Translations under genes and position numbers: made by a program
Source: Fervidobacterium sp.
GTDB taxonomy: Bacteria; Thermotogota; Thermotogae; Thermotogales; Fervidobacteriaceae
Assembly (NCBI GenBank): GCA_026419195.1
Contig: JANZZV010000001.1
Span: forward strand, 326,640 to 390,639
Direction of reading: 5' to 3'
Length of the DNA: 64,000 nucleotides
Notes under the pieces: generated by a model
What the model was told of the DNA's origin: nothing
Database searches by the model: none
What the model saw: the letters and a program-made list of their open reading frames with translations, nothing else
Shown: positions 52,904 through 62,369 of the stretch, piece after piece
How positions within the stretch are numbered: the first letter of the stretch is position 1
Layout of the letters: every line of letters starts with the position of its first letter

Positions 52904-54124
52904 ATGATGACTGTTGAACTGCCTGTGAAAAAGTTAAGTGATTACACAGCTTTTGCACAAGAAGATGTTGAACGCGTGCTTGAGCTCGGAAAGGAGCTAA
53001 GAGGTTTAAGAGTTGTCCACGTGAATGCTACAGCATATGGTGGTGGTGTAGCAGAACTTCTAATGACAATTGTGCCTTTGATGCGTGATGCGGGTGTTGA
53101 TGCATGGTGGGAAGTTTTAGAAGCACCGATGGAATTTTTCAACGTGACTAAGAAGTTTCATAATGCTTTACAAGGAGCAGAAGTTGAGATTACACAGGAA
53201 GAATGGGACTTGTATGAAAGAGTTAACAAACAAAATGCTGAGAAATTGAATCTTGATGCAGATGTTGTGATAATTCATGATCCACAACCAGCTTATATTC
53301 CACTTTACTTGAAAGGTGGGGCAAAGTATATTTGGAGGTGCCATATAGATACAAGCACACCAAATTTGGAAGTTTGGAATAAGCTAACGTCAAAAATGTC
53401 GATGTATCAAAAGGCTCTTTTTCACATAATGGACTACGTTAGACCTCCGTTTGATAAGATCGCTGTAGAATTCCCACCAAGTATTGATCCTCTGAGTCCA
53501 AAAAACAGAGAATTGTCTGAAGAAGAAATATTTCATGTAGCTAAGAGGTATGATATTGATGTTAACAAACCACTTATAACTGTTGTCGCACGTTTTGATC
53601 CGTGGAAAGACCTGTTTTCATCTATAGACGTTTATAGAAGAGTCAAAGAAAGTTACGATGTACAACTTGCAATAGTTTCTGCGATGGCAAAAGATGATCC
53701 AGAAGGTTGGATTTTCTTTGAAGATGTACTTAGATATGCGGGAAAAGATAAAGACATAATTTTCTTAACCGATCTTAAGGGGGTAGGCCACGTTGAAGTT
53801 AATGCAATTCAGAGATTATCCACCATAGGATTACACACAGCTACGAGAGAAGGGTTCGGACTTGTTATAAGTGAAATGATGTGGAAACAACATCCAGTTG
53901 TTGCAAGACCCGTCGGAGGTGTTAAAATACAAATAGATGATGGAGTAAATGGCTTTCTAAGAAGAGATGTTGATGAGTTATCAAATGCTGTATGTGAACT
54001 CATCAGCAATAAGGATCTGTTGATAAGCATGGGGATTAATGCAAAAGAAAAAGTTAGAAAAACTTATTTGTCAACTGCGAATGTGAGGCGGTATCTTGAA
54101 GTTATAAAATCCTTGGTACACTAG
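52904..54124 (+). CDS. treT: Trehalose glycosyltransferring synthase TreT
   Basis: 406 aa GT4 retaining glycosyltransferase. The sequence follows archaeal and Thermotogales TreT: VVHVNATAYGGGVAELLMTI, FFNVTKKFHNALQG, VVIIHDPQPAYIPLY and WRCHIDTSTPN. The C-terminal half has VVARFDPWKD and REGFGLVISEMMWKQHPVVA, with the E-x7-E type motif. TreT makes trehalose from NDP-glucose and glucose, and in some organisms runs mainly in the cleavage direction. ATGs at 52904 and 52907 both follow GGGAGG. Confidence 0.93.
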   Translation: MMTVELPVKKLSDYTAFAQEDVERVLELGKELRGLRVVHVNATAYGGGVAELLMTIVPLMRDAGVDAWWEVLEAPMEFFNVTKKFHNALQGAEVEITQEEWDLYERVNKQNAEKLNLDADVVIIHDPQPAYIPLYLKGGAKYIWRCHIDTSTPNLEVWNKLTSKMSMYQKALFHIMDYVRPPFDKIAVEFPPSIDPLSPKNRELSEEEIFHVAKRYDIDVNKPLITVVARFDPWKDLFSSIDVYRRVKESYDVQLAIVSAMAKDDPEGWIFFEDVLRYAGKDKDIIFLTDLKGVGHVEVNAIQRLSTIGLHTATREGFGLVISEMMWKQHPVVARPVGGVKIQIDDGVNGFLRRDVDELSNAVCELISNKDLLISMGINAKEKVRKTYLSTANVRRYLEVIKSLVH

Positions 54125-54162
54125 TTGCCAAATTATAGTAATGGAATGGAGAGAACCCAAGA

Positions 54163-55266
54163 TTGAAAAACGAAGCAAAGATTATACTCCATATTTTAAG
54201 AAACAAGAAGATTAGAAGGAAAGATCTTGAAAATATCATCGATGTTACACCGTCCACAATGACGTATCTTTTAGAAAAGCTAAAAAATTATATCCAAATT
54301 GAAGAGGGGGAGACAACCCTTGGTAAGCCCCCTCAGTTTCTTTTGTTATCGAAAAACGCGTGGAAAATCTTAGCGGTGAATGTTGGCAGGGAAAAAATAC
54401 GTGCAGTACTTTATAATGCTCAAGGCGAAGAACTTGAACGTTCAGAGTACAGAGTAAGGAAAGAAGACCTGTCAGATGAGAAAATATCTGAGATACTAAG
54501 AAAAACAATAGAAAAATTCTATGACTATGATAGTATTGGAATTGCATTTTCTGGCTCGGTGGTAGATGATAAAGTCTATTCAAATATACTGAAGCTGAAT
54601 AAATTTGACCCTATTAAGGCTTTAAGATTGAGAAATATAGGAGTCCCTCACGTTATAATCTCCGATGTTGAGGCAATTGCGGCCTATGAGTCAAAAACAA
54701 CAGGGAAGGATAAAGTTTTCATTCTTAATTATGGGACAGGTATAGGTGCGTGTTATTATGAATACCATGCACTCTTCACGAGAGATGAATTCAAAAATAT
54801 ACCGCTTGGACACATATATTACGGTGGACAAGAGAAATGTTACTGTGGTTCGTTGGGCTGTCTTGAAACAGCTGCATCTGATTACGTTGTTGTTAAAAGA
54901 TTTATTAACAGCGAGCTTAATTTTATTGATTTCATAGAAAATGAAGAACAATACTGGAGTTACATAAAACAAATAAGGAGTCTTTATAAAGAAGATGAAA
55001 AATTAGCTTCTGAATTGTACAGTCCTGTTATAGATTCCTTGGCTTATGTTCTTGGAAATATAGGCATGTTGTTGAGTTTAAAAGAAATAACTCTTTACGG
55101 TGAAGGTGTCTCGGAATGGTTTGCGAAAAAGTTGGAAAAAAGAATAATTGAACTTTCGAAGAACTTTTCCTTGGAGATTTCTTACGGAAATGTTATTGAC
55201 GCAGTTGAAAGAGGTGTATCGCTGATAGCAGCTATTGCTCTTGTTAAAAAGAAATTTTCTAAATAA
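54163..55266 (+). CDS. ROK-family transcriptional regulator
   Basis: 367 aa. The N-terminal winged helix (ILHILRNKKIRRKDLENIIDVTPSTMTYLLEKLK) precedes a ROK sugar-binding domain with NYGTGIGACYYE and the zinc motif CYCGSLGCLETAAS. No catalytic kinase activity is expected in the HTH-bearing class. It probably controls treT and the divergent transporter operon through the TTCG-N5-CGAA sites. The TTG start has GGAGAGAA upstream. Confidence 0.9.
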   Translation: MKNEAKIILHILRNKKIRRKDLENIIDVTPSTMTYLLEKLKNYIQIEEGETTLGKPPQFLLLSKNAWKILAVNVGREKIRAVLYNAQGEELERSEYRVRKEDLSDEKISEILRKTIEKFYDYDSIGIAFSGSVVDDKVYSNILKLNKFDPIKALRLRNIGVPHVIISDVEAIAAYESKTTGKDKVFILNYGTGIGACYYEYHALFTRDEFKNIPLGHIYYGGQEKCYCGSLGCLETAASDYVVVKRFINSELNFIDFIENEEQYWSYIKQIRSLYKEDEKLASELYSPVIDSLAYVLGNIGMLLSLKEITLYGEGVSEWFAKKLEKRIIELSKNFSLEISYGNVIDAVERGVSLIAAIALVKKKFSK

Positions 55267-55283
55267 AATTGGAGGGCATTTTG

Positions 55284-55889
55284 ATGTACATAATTCTTAT
55301 AGGTGGTGGAACTGGTTCAGGTAAAACTACAGTTACAAAGAAGATCATGGAGGGTATAGGTAACGACAGATGTGTTATGTTACCAATGGATAACTACTAT
55401 AAAGATATGTCACATATCCCTCTTGAGGAACGAAAAAGATATAATTACGATCATCCCGATATGATCGAGCACACGCTTATTGTAAAACACGTAAAAGAGC
55501 TTTTGTCAGGAAGAAGTATAGAGTTACCAGAATATGATTTTGCTCAATACACAAGGTTGAGCAAAGTGACGAAAATAGATCCAAAACCCATATTGCTCAT
55601 AGAAGGTATATTTGCATTGTATTATGATGAACTGAGAGCTTTGGCCGATTTGAAGATATATGTCGATACTGAGGGTGATGAAAGATTTATAAGAAGACTC
55701 CAAAGAGATATATTCGAAAGGGGAAGAAGTATTGAATCCGTAATACAACAGTATTTAAATACTGTCAAGCCTATGCATGATGCATATGTTGAACCCACAA
55801 AAAAGCACGCAGACATAATAATACCGAAGGGTGGTTATAACGAAAAGGCTATAGAAGTCGTTATTGAATTTATACAAAATCTGTTGTAA
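55284..55889 (+). CDS. udk: Uridine kinase
   Basis: 201 aa from the ATG at 55284 (GGAGG 8 nt upstream). The P-loop is GGGTGSGKTTVTKKI, followed by LPMDNYYKDMSHIPLEERK, YNYDHPDMIEH, YDFAQYTR and ILLIEGIFALYY. It phosphorylates uridine and cytidine in pyrimidine salvage. It may be cotranscribed with the ROK gene, 17 nt away. Confidence 0.94.
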   Translation: MYIILIGGGTGSGKTTVTKKIMEGIGNDRCVMLPMDNYYKDMSHIPLEERKRYNYDHPDMIEHTLIVKHVKELLSGRSIELPEYDFAQYTRLSKVTKIDPKPILLIEGIFALYYDELRALADLKIYVDTEGDERFIRRLQRDIFERGRSIESVIQQYLNTVKPMHDAYVEPTKKHADIIIPKGGYNEKAIEVVIEFIQNLL

Positions 55890-55934
55890 AATAGATGGAC
55901 ACGAATAAGTTTACGTTTTTACGGGAGGAGTTAC

Positions 55935-57227
55935 ATGAAGGTACACATATTCACATATGGCTGTCAAATGAATGAAAACGACACAGAAATCGTTAAACAG
56001 TTGTTATTGGATACAGGAATAGAATTGGTGGAAAATGAAGATGAAGCAGATATTGTTATTTTAAACACATGTGCTGTGAGAAAGAAATCAGAGGAAAAGG
56101 TTTACAGTCACATAGGCAAACTCAAAAAGAAGAACAAAAAGATAGGTATAATGGGTTGTGTTGCGGAAAAAGAAAAAGAAAATCTCTTTAAAAGAGGGGT
56201 TTCTTTTGTTATAGGTACGCGTGCGCTCACGAAAGTACCAGAAGCAATCCAAAATGCGAAAAATGGTAACCGACTTATTTACTTAGAGGACACTTTGGAA
56301 GATATTGAATACAACAAAATCCGCACGCGTAATTCAAAGCACCATGCCTGGATAACGATAATTTACGGTTGTGATAGATTTTGCACATATTGTATTGTTC
56401 CCTACACAAGAGGAAGAGAAAAATCAAGGGCGATGGACGATGTGCTGAAGGAAGTAAGAACACTTGCGCAGCAAGGATACAAAGAATTTACATTCCTTGG
56501 ACAAAATGTAGATGCTTATGGGAAGGACTTGAGGGATGGATCTTCACTTGCTAAACTTTTGCTGCAGGCTTCTAAAATTGAAAATGTGAAGCGCTTGTGG
56601 TTCCTAACTTCCTATCCGACTGATTTTTCGATTGAAATTCCAAAAGCCATGCAAGAAAGTGAAAAGATTGCACGCTCAATACATTTACCAGTTCAGCATG
56701 GTAGTGATAAGATTTTGAAAGCAATGAACAGAAAATACACCGCAGCAGAGTACATACAACTCATAAACGACATCAGAAAAATTGTGCCCGAAACATCCAT
56801 ATCAAGTGACATTATCGTTGGTTTTCCAGGTGAGGATGAAAAAGATTTTGAAGCAACAGTTCAGCTCGTTAAGGAGTTAAGATTTGAACGGCTGAATCTT
56901 GCAATATACTCGCCAAGGGAAGGTACCGTAGCGTGGAAATACTTTAAAGATGATGTACCGCACCAAGTGAAAGTTAGAAGAATGTCATACTTGTTAAATC
57001 TGCAAAAGATGATAAATAGACAAATAAATGAGTCATATCGCGACAAAAAAGTTGAAGTAATAGTTGAGGCAAAAGCGAAAAATGGACTTTTTTACGGCAG
57101 AGATATAAGAAACAAAATTGTAACATTTCAAGCATCAGATGATCTGGTAGGAAGAAGTGTAATAGTGGAAGTTAAAAAGATAACAGCAGGACCGCTGTAT
57201 GGTGAAGTCAAGGAAGTTTTGGATTGA
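55935..57227 (+). CDS. miaB: tRNA-2-methylthio-N6-dimethylallyladenosine synthase MiaB
   Basis: 430 aa radical-SAM methylthiotransferase acting on i6A37 of tRNA. The UPF0004 domain opens [15 protein letters not shown] and has cysteines in [14 protein letters not shown] and MGCVAEKE. The radical SAM cluster motif is [17 protein letters not shown] (C-x3-C-x2-C), followed by LGQNVDAYG and [12 protein letters not shown]-terminal TRAM domain ends the protein. The ATG has GGGAGGAG upstream. Confidence 0.95.
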   Translation: MKVHIFTYGCQMNENDTEIVKQLLLDTGIELVENEDEADIVILNTCAVRKKSEEKVYSHIGKLKKKNKKIGIMGCVAEKEKENLFKRGVSFVIGTRALTKVPEAIQNAKNGNRLIYLEDTLEDIEYNKIRTRNSKHHAWITIIYGCDRFCTYCIVPYTRGREKSRAMDDVLKEVRTLAQQGYKEFTFLGQNVDAYGKDLRDGSSLAKLLLQASKIENVKRLWFLTSYPTDFSIEIPKAMQESEKIARSIHLPVQHGSDKILKAMNRKYTAAEYIQLINDIRKIVPETSISSDIIVGFPGEDEKDFEATVQLVKELRFERLNLAIYSPREGTVAWKYFKDDVPHQVKVRRMSYLLNLQKMINRQINESYRDKKVEVIVEAKAKNGLFYGRDIRNKIVTFQASDDLVGRSVIVEVKKITAGPLYGEVKEVLD

Positions 57228-57285
57228 AGTTTTTCTAATGAAATTTTAAGCTTCTTGTGGTAACATAGGCTTGGGAGGTGTTGGT

Positions 57286-57921
57286 ATGCCCAACAAGAAA
57301 ATTACATACATCGTATTTATTATGATAATTACTACCACTTGTTTATTCCCAGCAGAGTACGTTGTAAAAATTGACAATATGGAGCTTGGAAGAGTTAGAA
57401 CTCAGTGGACTAAAAACGGATGGATATGTATAAGTGAGATTCAATATGGCGAAAAGTACGTTGTCGAAACTAGAACACTGTATGGAAAAGGCGGACGATT
57501 TGATATGTACGAAGCAATTTTTAAAACAAATAACGAGATTGTAGCAAAAATTCTTGGTGTAAATAAAATGGGAAAAACTTCCATAACCCTTTATGCGTAT
57601 TACGATCCAAAATCACCGTCTGTGAAAACTTTCAACTTCAATACATCTGACCTGGTACTTCTTGACAATAATTTCATTATTCCGCATTTTGAAATGATGC
57701 TAAGAGTTCCTCAGCCAGTTATGAACATCATTATTCCACAAGCACTTTTTAATCCATCTAAAACAGAAAAAGCTACAGGTGTGGCTGAAATGAAAAGACT
57801 TCCAGACGGAAAGTATACTTTATCTTACGAAGGTACTGTGATAACTATAACTTCAGACAATTTTGGCATAGTAAAAATGGAGTATTCAAATGGTATAATT
57901 GTTGAAAGGGTGAAGAAATAG
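57286..57921 (+). CDS. Exported protein of unknown function
   Basis: 211 aa from the ATG at 57286 (GGGAGGTG 6 nt upstream). The N-terminus is a probable signal peptide (KKITYIVFIMIITTTCLFPA) with cleavage near AEY. The rest is predicted beta-rich (YVVKIDNMELGRVRTQW, KTSITLYAYYD, KYTLSYEGTVITITSDNFG), compatible with a beta-sandwich or outer-sheath (toga) associated protein. I do not recognise the family. Its stop is followed directly by the rsmA frame. Confidence 0.75.
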   Translation: MPNKKITYIVFIMIITTTCLFPAEYVVKIDNMELGRVRTQWTKNGWICISEIQYGEKYVVETRTLYGKGGRFDMYEAIFKTNNEIVAKILGVNKMGKTSITLYAYYDPKSPSVKTFNFNTSDLVLLDNNFIIPHFEMMLRVPQPVMNIIIPQALFNPSKTEKATGVAEMKRLPDGKYTLSYEGTVITITSDNFGIVKMEYSNGIIVERVKK

Positions 57922-58743
57922 CTGAAAACAGCGGAATATTTGAAAAAGTACGGTCTTTATCTGAAAAAAGCATTAGGTCAAAATTTTCTTTCAAGCGAAT
58001 TTTATGCTGAGAAAATAGTTGAGCTTGCTAACATATCTGAAAAGGACAATGTTTTAGAAATTGGAGCTGGAGCTGGTACATTAACAGTTGCACTGGCAAA
58101 AACCGGTGCAACTGTTTTTGCTGTAGAAATTGACAGACGTATGGAGCCTGTGTTAAGAGAAAGATTAAGCACTTTTTCAAATGTGGTGGTGATATTCCAG
58201 GACTTTTTAGCAATTGATATGTCTTTCTTACCGAAAGGTTATAAATGTGTATCAAACATTCCTTATTACATAACCGCACCAATACTCAAAAAATTGTTAT
58301 TCACAGATTTTCAAAGCGTATATATAATGTTACAGAAAGAAGTAGGAGAAAGATTAGTCAATCAACCTGGAAATTCCAACAGAGGTTTTCTATCCGTTGT
58401 TGTACAAACTGTAGCACATGTAGAGAAAGTACTTAATATTCCAAAGAGTGCATTTGTACCAAATCCAAAAGTCGATAGTGTTGTCGTAAAGATGACCAGA
58501 AAAGAAAATCTTCCCTTCAAAAATTCATTAGAATTGGAAAGTTATTGGAAATTTGTATCTAATTGTTTTGGTCAAAAAAGAAAGACAATATACAACAATC
58601 TCAAAAATATGGTACCCAAGGAAAAGTTAGAAAATATGCTTATTAATTGCACAATTAATCAAGATGCAAGGCCAGAACAATTAAGTGACGAGCAATTTTT
58701 TCAACTTTGGAGGTATTTTTATGAAGAAGGTCTTTGTATTTGA
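57922..58743 (+). CDS. rsmA: 16S rRNA dimethyladenosine transferase RsmA (KsgA), probable CTG start
   Basis: 273 aa from the CTG at 57922, or 267 aa from the TTG at 57940. It dimethylates two adjacent adenosines near the 3' end of 16S rRNA. Motifs: KKALGQNFLSS, VLEIGAGAGTLTVALA (SAM binding), VEIDRRMEPVL, and NIPYYITAPILKKLL (catalytic N-x2-Y-type). The CTG directly abuts the TAG of the previous gene and lies 9-10 nt after AAAGGGTG. It yields KTAEYLKKYGLYLKK, which matches the usual family N-terminal helix, whereas the TTG has no ribosome binding site. Confidence 0.93.
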   Translation: MKTAEYLKKYGLYLKKALGQNFLSSEFYAEKIVELANISEKDNVLEIGAGAGTLTVALAKTGATVFAVEIDRRMEPVLRERLSTFSNVVVIFQDFLAIDMSFLPKGYKCVSNIPYYITAPILKKLLFTDFQSVYIMLQKEVGERLVNQPGNSNRGFLSVVVQTVAHVEKVLNIPKSAFVPNPKVDSVVVKMTRKENLPFKNSLELESYWKFVSNCFGQKRKTIYNNLKNMVPKEKLENMLINCTINQDARPEQLSDEQFFQLWRYFYEEGLCI

Positions 58744-59524
58744 TTTAGACGGTACAGTTCTTAATTCAAGGAACGAATTTCCTGAAGAAACAAAGAAAGT
58801 TATAACTAACATAATTAAAAAAGGAGATATAGTGATATTTGCAACTGGTAGGATGCATATCTCAGCAAAAAAGCTACTTGAAAATGTTTTCAAGGCTGAC
58901 ATTTTTCCAATAATTTCGTATAACGGAGCGGTTGTATATATTCCAAATCATGGCTTTGTATTTGAACAGACCTTAGATCTCCAAACAGCGCACAAAGTTG
59001 TTGATTTTTTCAGGTCAAAAAATGTTCATATTCAAAGCTATGTTAACGATGTGCTTTATTCTGAAAAAGATGATGAAGAGATAAAATTGTACTCGAAACA
59101 TGCTGACGTACCATACGTACTAGTTGAAGATTTGAAAAAAATCAAACATCCACCTATCAAAATGCTTGGAATAGGCGATGCAAGAATTCTGGATTCTTTT
59201 ATAAATCAACTGAAACAGATTGTTGGAGAAAAAGCTAACGTATTCAAGAGTTTTTCTGTTTTTCTTGACATAGTTCCGGCAACTGCCAACAAGGGAATTG
59301 CACTCGAGTTTTTGAGTGAGTACTTGTGTTTCGACTTAAGTAACACAGTTGTATTTGGAGACAATGAAAATGATATCTTTATGTTCAATGTGGCGGGAAA
59401 AAGGATAGCGGTGGAGAATGCTGTCGATAGACTTAAAGAGGTGTCTGACTTTGTTACGAAATCAAATGACGAAAATGGTGTGCTCTTTGCTTTTACTCAG
59501 CTTTTTCCTGAATACCTTAGCTAA
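58721..59524 (+). CDS. Cof-type HAD hydrolase
   Basis: 267 aa from the ATG at 58721 (GGAGG 7 nt upstream), overlapping rsmA by 23 bp. Motif I is VFDLDGTVLNS, motif II FATGRM, the motif III Lys is in ATANKGIALEFL, and motif IV GDNENDIFMF. A type IIB cap lies between II and III. Members dephosphorylate sugar phosphates, flavins or pyridoxal phosphate; the substrate cannot be told. Confidence 0.9.
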   Translation: MKKVFVFDLDGTVLNSRNEFPEETKKVITNIIKKGDIVIFATGRMHISAKKLLENVFKADIFPIISYNGAVVYIPNHGFVFEQTLDLQTAHKVVDFFRSKNVHIQSYVNDVLYSEKDDEEIKLYSKHADVPYVLVEDLKKIKHPPIKMLGIGDARILDSFINQLKQIVGEKANVFKSFSVFLDIVPATANKGIALEFLSEYLCFDLSNTVVFGDNENDIFMFNVAGKRIAVENAVDRLKEVSDFVTKSNDENGVLFAFTQLFPEYLS

Positions 59525-60224
59525 CTTACCTACAAAATATTTTTGGAGAAAAGATTTTATCTCCACACAGAGACTTGAAGCAATTTTAAAAGATGTTAGC
59601 CTACTTACACTTGGTAGTCTAGGAAATTACGCCTTAGTGCAAGAGGTCGGAAAATATGTCGGGAGCTTCGTAAAGATTAGTGGCTACAGCTACTATCTGG
59701 TTGGTCCGCTTGATACACTCAGCTCAGATGATACGGATTACTTTTACAGAGTGAATAAATCTCCTTTCTTAACAGCGGATGTGTACGAAAAATTTGCTAC
59801 TGGACTGGGCCTTGCAGGTGTAATTGCCGTATTCGATGGGAGGGGAAAGATAGATACAAGTCTTGTGCAATCTCTTATCTCGAGGAAACAAACATATCCC
59901 GTGCTTGTTGAGAACGAAGGTAAAATGAGCTTATTGAAAAGTCTTGGATATAACAGCGTTTTTATCGTCCAAAGTGGTGATTCTTTTGAATTTTTAAGTG
60001 GGAAATTTGTTTATCTTAACTGGGATATTATCCCCCCTGATGCTGAGGAGCTAAGAAAAAGCCTACTTTTAAATTCTATCATTTACATTAGTCAGGGAGA
60101 TATCCACGTAAAAAAACCATTTATGACAAACGGTGTTGTAGTGTATTCCAACGATGATTTCGTTTTGAATGAAGCACAAAAGATACTAAACAAACGAGCA
60201 GGACCCGGTAGGGTCCCCTGGTGA
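59466..60224 (+). CDS. Exported GH3-like protein lacking the catalytic loop
   Basis: About 252 aa from the ATG at 59466, overlapping the HAD gene by 59 bp. A signal peptide is likely (VCSLLLLSFFLNTLA). The segment LVQEVGKYVGSFVKISGYSYYL, VGPLDTLSSD, VYEKFATGLGLAGVIAVFDGRG follows the N-terminal barrel pattern of GH3 enzymes: AxEVGxxxxxxLGxxxxxxPVxDx, then GLxxAGVxAxxKHFPGHG. The KHFPGHG catalytic loop is replaced by VFDGRGK. I infer a truncated, non-catalytic GH3-derived protein; the homology is weak and the start uncertain. Confidence 0.5.
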   Translation: MTKMVCSLLLLSFFLNTLANLPTKYFWRKDFISTQRLEAILKDVSLLTLGSLGNYALVQEVGKYVGSFVKISGYSYYLVGPLDTLSSDDTDYFYRVNKSPFLTADVYEKFATGLGLAGVIAVFDGRGKIDTSLVQSLISRKQTYPVLVENEGKMSLLKSLGYNSVFIVQSGDSFEFLSGKFVYLNWDIIPPDAEELRKSLLLNSIIYISQGDIHVKKPFMTNGVVVYSNDDFVLNEAQKILNKRAGPGRVPW

Positions 60225-60242
60225 TTGGAGCTGAATCTATTT

Positions 60243-60827
60243 TTATATTATTTTTCTACTTCCCGGTTTGATGGCAGGAATACCGTCTTTACAAAATGGA
60301 CAGTGTTGTGCATCGTAGGTTGGGAAATCAAATCTCACAAGCCATGCGTAAGGCTTTCCAGTATTTTCAAAGGGATTTTCTTTTCCAGAACGGTTGATGA
60401 TACTTGCAAATCCAACCACACTTGCACCGTAACTTTTAACAACGTCAAAAACTTCCAAGGTGGATCTTCCTGTCGTGACAACGTCTTCCACAATTATAAC
60501 TTTATCAGTTGGGTAAATTTCAAATCCCCTTCTTAATTTCATCACATTGTCTTCTCTCTCAGTAAACATACTTCTCACACCAAGAAATTTTGCCACTTCG
60601 TAAGCAACAATAACCCCACCAAGTGCCGGTCCAATAACAACTGTACAGTCAATACTTAATTCTTTTATCTTTTGAGCTACCATTCTTCCTACTTCTTCAC
60701 CATAGCTCGGATATTCAAAAACTTTCGCGCATTGAACGTAATTTGATGAATGAAGTCCCGATGATAATATAAAATGTCCTTCCAAAAGTGCCTCAGTCTT
60801 TTTGAGTATTTCTATTATTCTTTCCAT
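60243..60827 (-). CDS. pyrE: Orotate phosphoribosyltransferase
   Basis: 194 aa. The PRPP-binding motif is VIIVEDVVTTGRSTLEV, preceded by VVIGPALGGVIVAYEVA and FTEREDNVMKLRRG. It converts orotate and PRPP to OMP. It overlaps pyrF by 13 bp and is the last gene of the pyr operon. AAAGGATGAG precedes the ATG. Confidence 0.96.
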   Translation of the reverse strand: MERIIEILKKTEALLEGHFILSSGLHSSNYVQCAKVFEYPSYGEEVGRMVAQKIKELSIDCTVVIGPALGGVIVAYEVAKFLGVRSMFTEREDNVMKLRRGFEIYPTDKVIIVEDVVTTGRSTLEVFDVVKSYGASVVGFASIINRSGKENPFENTGKPYAWLVRFDFPTYDAQHCPFCKDGIPAIKPGSRKII

Positions 60828-61486
60828 AGTCTCATCCTTTCTTTTATCTCCTCTATTTTTCTTTTTGGGTCTTGCGCTTTGTAAACTTCTCTACCTATAA
60901 CTGCAAAATCTGCAATTCCAACGATATCCCATAAACTAACAACATCTTTTTGATCGTCCTTTCCTTGGGTCATCCTTATACCTGGTACAAGTATCTTTCC
61001 ACCTATCTTATTTCTCATCTTAACCGCCCAGCTACCTGGTAACACAAACGAGGAACCTAACCGAGCTAATCCAATAATCAAATCTTCGTATTCTTCTAAT
61101 CGACCCGGTATTGAGGTTAACTTTATAACAGAGAAGATTTGTTTTTCTGTAGAATCAAGAGCTGCACGTACACTTTCCACTCCAGCATTCGCGTGAATTG
61201 TAAACCCAACTATAGCAGGATGTTCCCAAGCTTGTATTGATCTTGCCACTGTAGATGGGATATCAGAGAATTTCAAATCGAGGATAACCTTGTAACCTTT
61301 GTTATGAAATACATCAAGTATCGTTTTACCTTTTATGGCAAGGTTGTGTCCAACTTTAACATAATCAAAGCAACCATGTTTTTCCACAAACTCAATAGGA
61401 TCTTCCATATCAAGACTCAGTACAGGTTCAGTTGCAATCAAGAATCTTTTTTCTCGTGTTTCATCTTTCGTTATTGACAAATTCAT
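60815..61486 (-). CDS. pyrF: Orotidine 5'-phosphate decarboxylase
   Basis: 223 aa from the ATG at 61486, with GGAGGG 8 nt upstream. The catalytic motif D-x-K-x2-D is present in VILDLKFSDIPSTVARSI. GKILVPGIRMTQGKDDQKD binds the phosphate. It makes UMP. The start overlaps pyrD by 26 bp. Confidence 0.95.
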   Translation of the reverse strand: MNLSITKDETREKRFLIATEPVLSLDMEDPIEFVEKHGCFDYVKVGHNLAIKGKTILDVFHNKGYKVILDLKFSDIPSTVARSIQAWEHPAIVGFTIHANAGVESVRAALDSTEKQIFSVIKLTSIPGRLEEYEDLIIGLARLGSSFVLPGSWAVKMRNKIGGKILVPGIRMTQGKDDQKDVVSLWDIVGIADFAVIGREVYKAQDPKRKIEEIKERMRLWKE

Positions 61487-62369
61487 GATACTTTCCCTCC
61501 TTTTTAAATGATCTTTCAAACATAAATTTAACAACATTATTCAGGATCTTTTCATCTTTAAAGAGTGCACTTCCAACGCTAACAGCATCTGCTCCCAAGT
61601 TCAAAAACTTCTTAACGTCATCTTCCGTGTAAACACCACCAGAGGCTATGATGTAAATGTCACTTATCTTTCTCCTAACTTCATAGACAGCTCTAAGGGC
61701 TATTGGAAGTAGATTGGGACCAGATAAACCTCCAAGAATCATTTCACCCTCATCGTTGAACATTAATCCTCTAATAGTATTAATGACGGTAACCCCGTCC
61801 CATCCACATTGTTTTACCATAAGGGCATTTTGTTCAACAAATCCACTTTCAATGCCGAGCTTTGCAATCAGAAATTCGTCTTTAAGTTCCTCTCTTATGT
61901 CTCTCAAAAGCTTATTCCATTCAGAGATATCAGACATAATAGACAATCCACCGTGTTTTACATTTGGGCAAGAAAAGTTGAATTCAACAGCTACAAACTT
62001 ACTTAAGTGTGGTCTTATGTATTTTGAAATAGCCAGATACTCTTCGTAAGAATCTCCACCAAGGCTTAAGATTACAGGTACTTTCGCTAAAATTTCATCA
62101 TAATCTCCATTTTCAAGATTCTTGACAAATCTTTCAATCCCAGGATTTTCAAGACCTATTCTGTTTATTAAAAATCCATTCTTTGCATACATCCTCGGGG
62201 GCTTATTTCCTTCTTTTGGTTTCATAGTAACTGTTTTAAATGTATAAGCACCTACGTATTCCCAATCAATTGAACCCACATTCAAATACTCGCCAAATCC
62301 TCCAGGACCTGACGCTACAATTATAGGAGATCTAAGTTTTAATTTGTTCTTGTTTCTAATCTTTTCCAT
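61461..62369 (-). CDS. pyrD: Dihydroorotate dehydrogenase, catalytic subunit (class 1B)
   Basis: 302 aa FMN-dependent TIM barrel. SPIIVASGPGGFGEYL opens the protein, and the catalytic-base Cys is in VEFNFSCPNVKHGG, as in class 1 enzymes. VINTIRG, GGLSGPNLLPIALRAV and IASGGVYTEDDVKKFL bind FMN. Pairing with pyrK makes it the NAD-linked 1B type. It overlaps pyrK by 31 bp. Confidence 0.95.
   Translation of the reverse strand: MEKIRNKNKLKLRSPIIVASGPGGFGEYLNVGSIDWEYVGAYTFKTVTMKPKEGNKPPRMYAKNGFLINRIGLENPGIERFVKNLENGDYDEILAKVPVILSLGGDSYEEYLAISKYIRPHLSKFVAVEFNFSCPNVKHGGLSIMSDISEWNKLLRDIREELKDEFLIAKLGIESGFVEQNALMVKQCGWDGVTVINTIRGLMFNDEGEMILGGLSGPNLLPIALRAVYEVRRKISDIYIIASGGVYTEDDVKKFLNLGADAVSVGSALFKDEKILNNVVKFMFERSFKKEGKYHEFVNNER

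Noticed and set aside
60201..60216. GGACCC-GGTA-GGGTCC hairpin as a terminator after the GH3-like gene
   Set aside because: It lies inside the last codons and is not followed by a T-run; the next T-rich stretch is more than 20 nt away.
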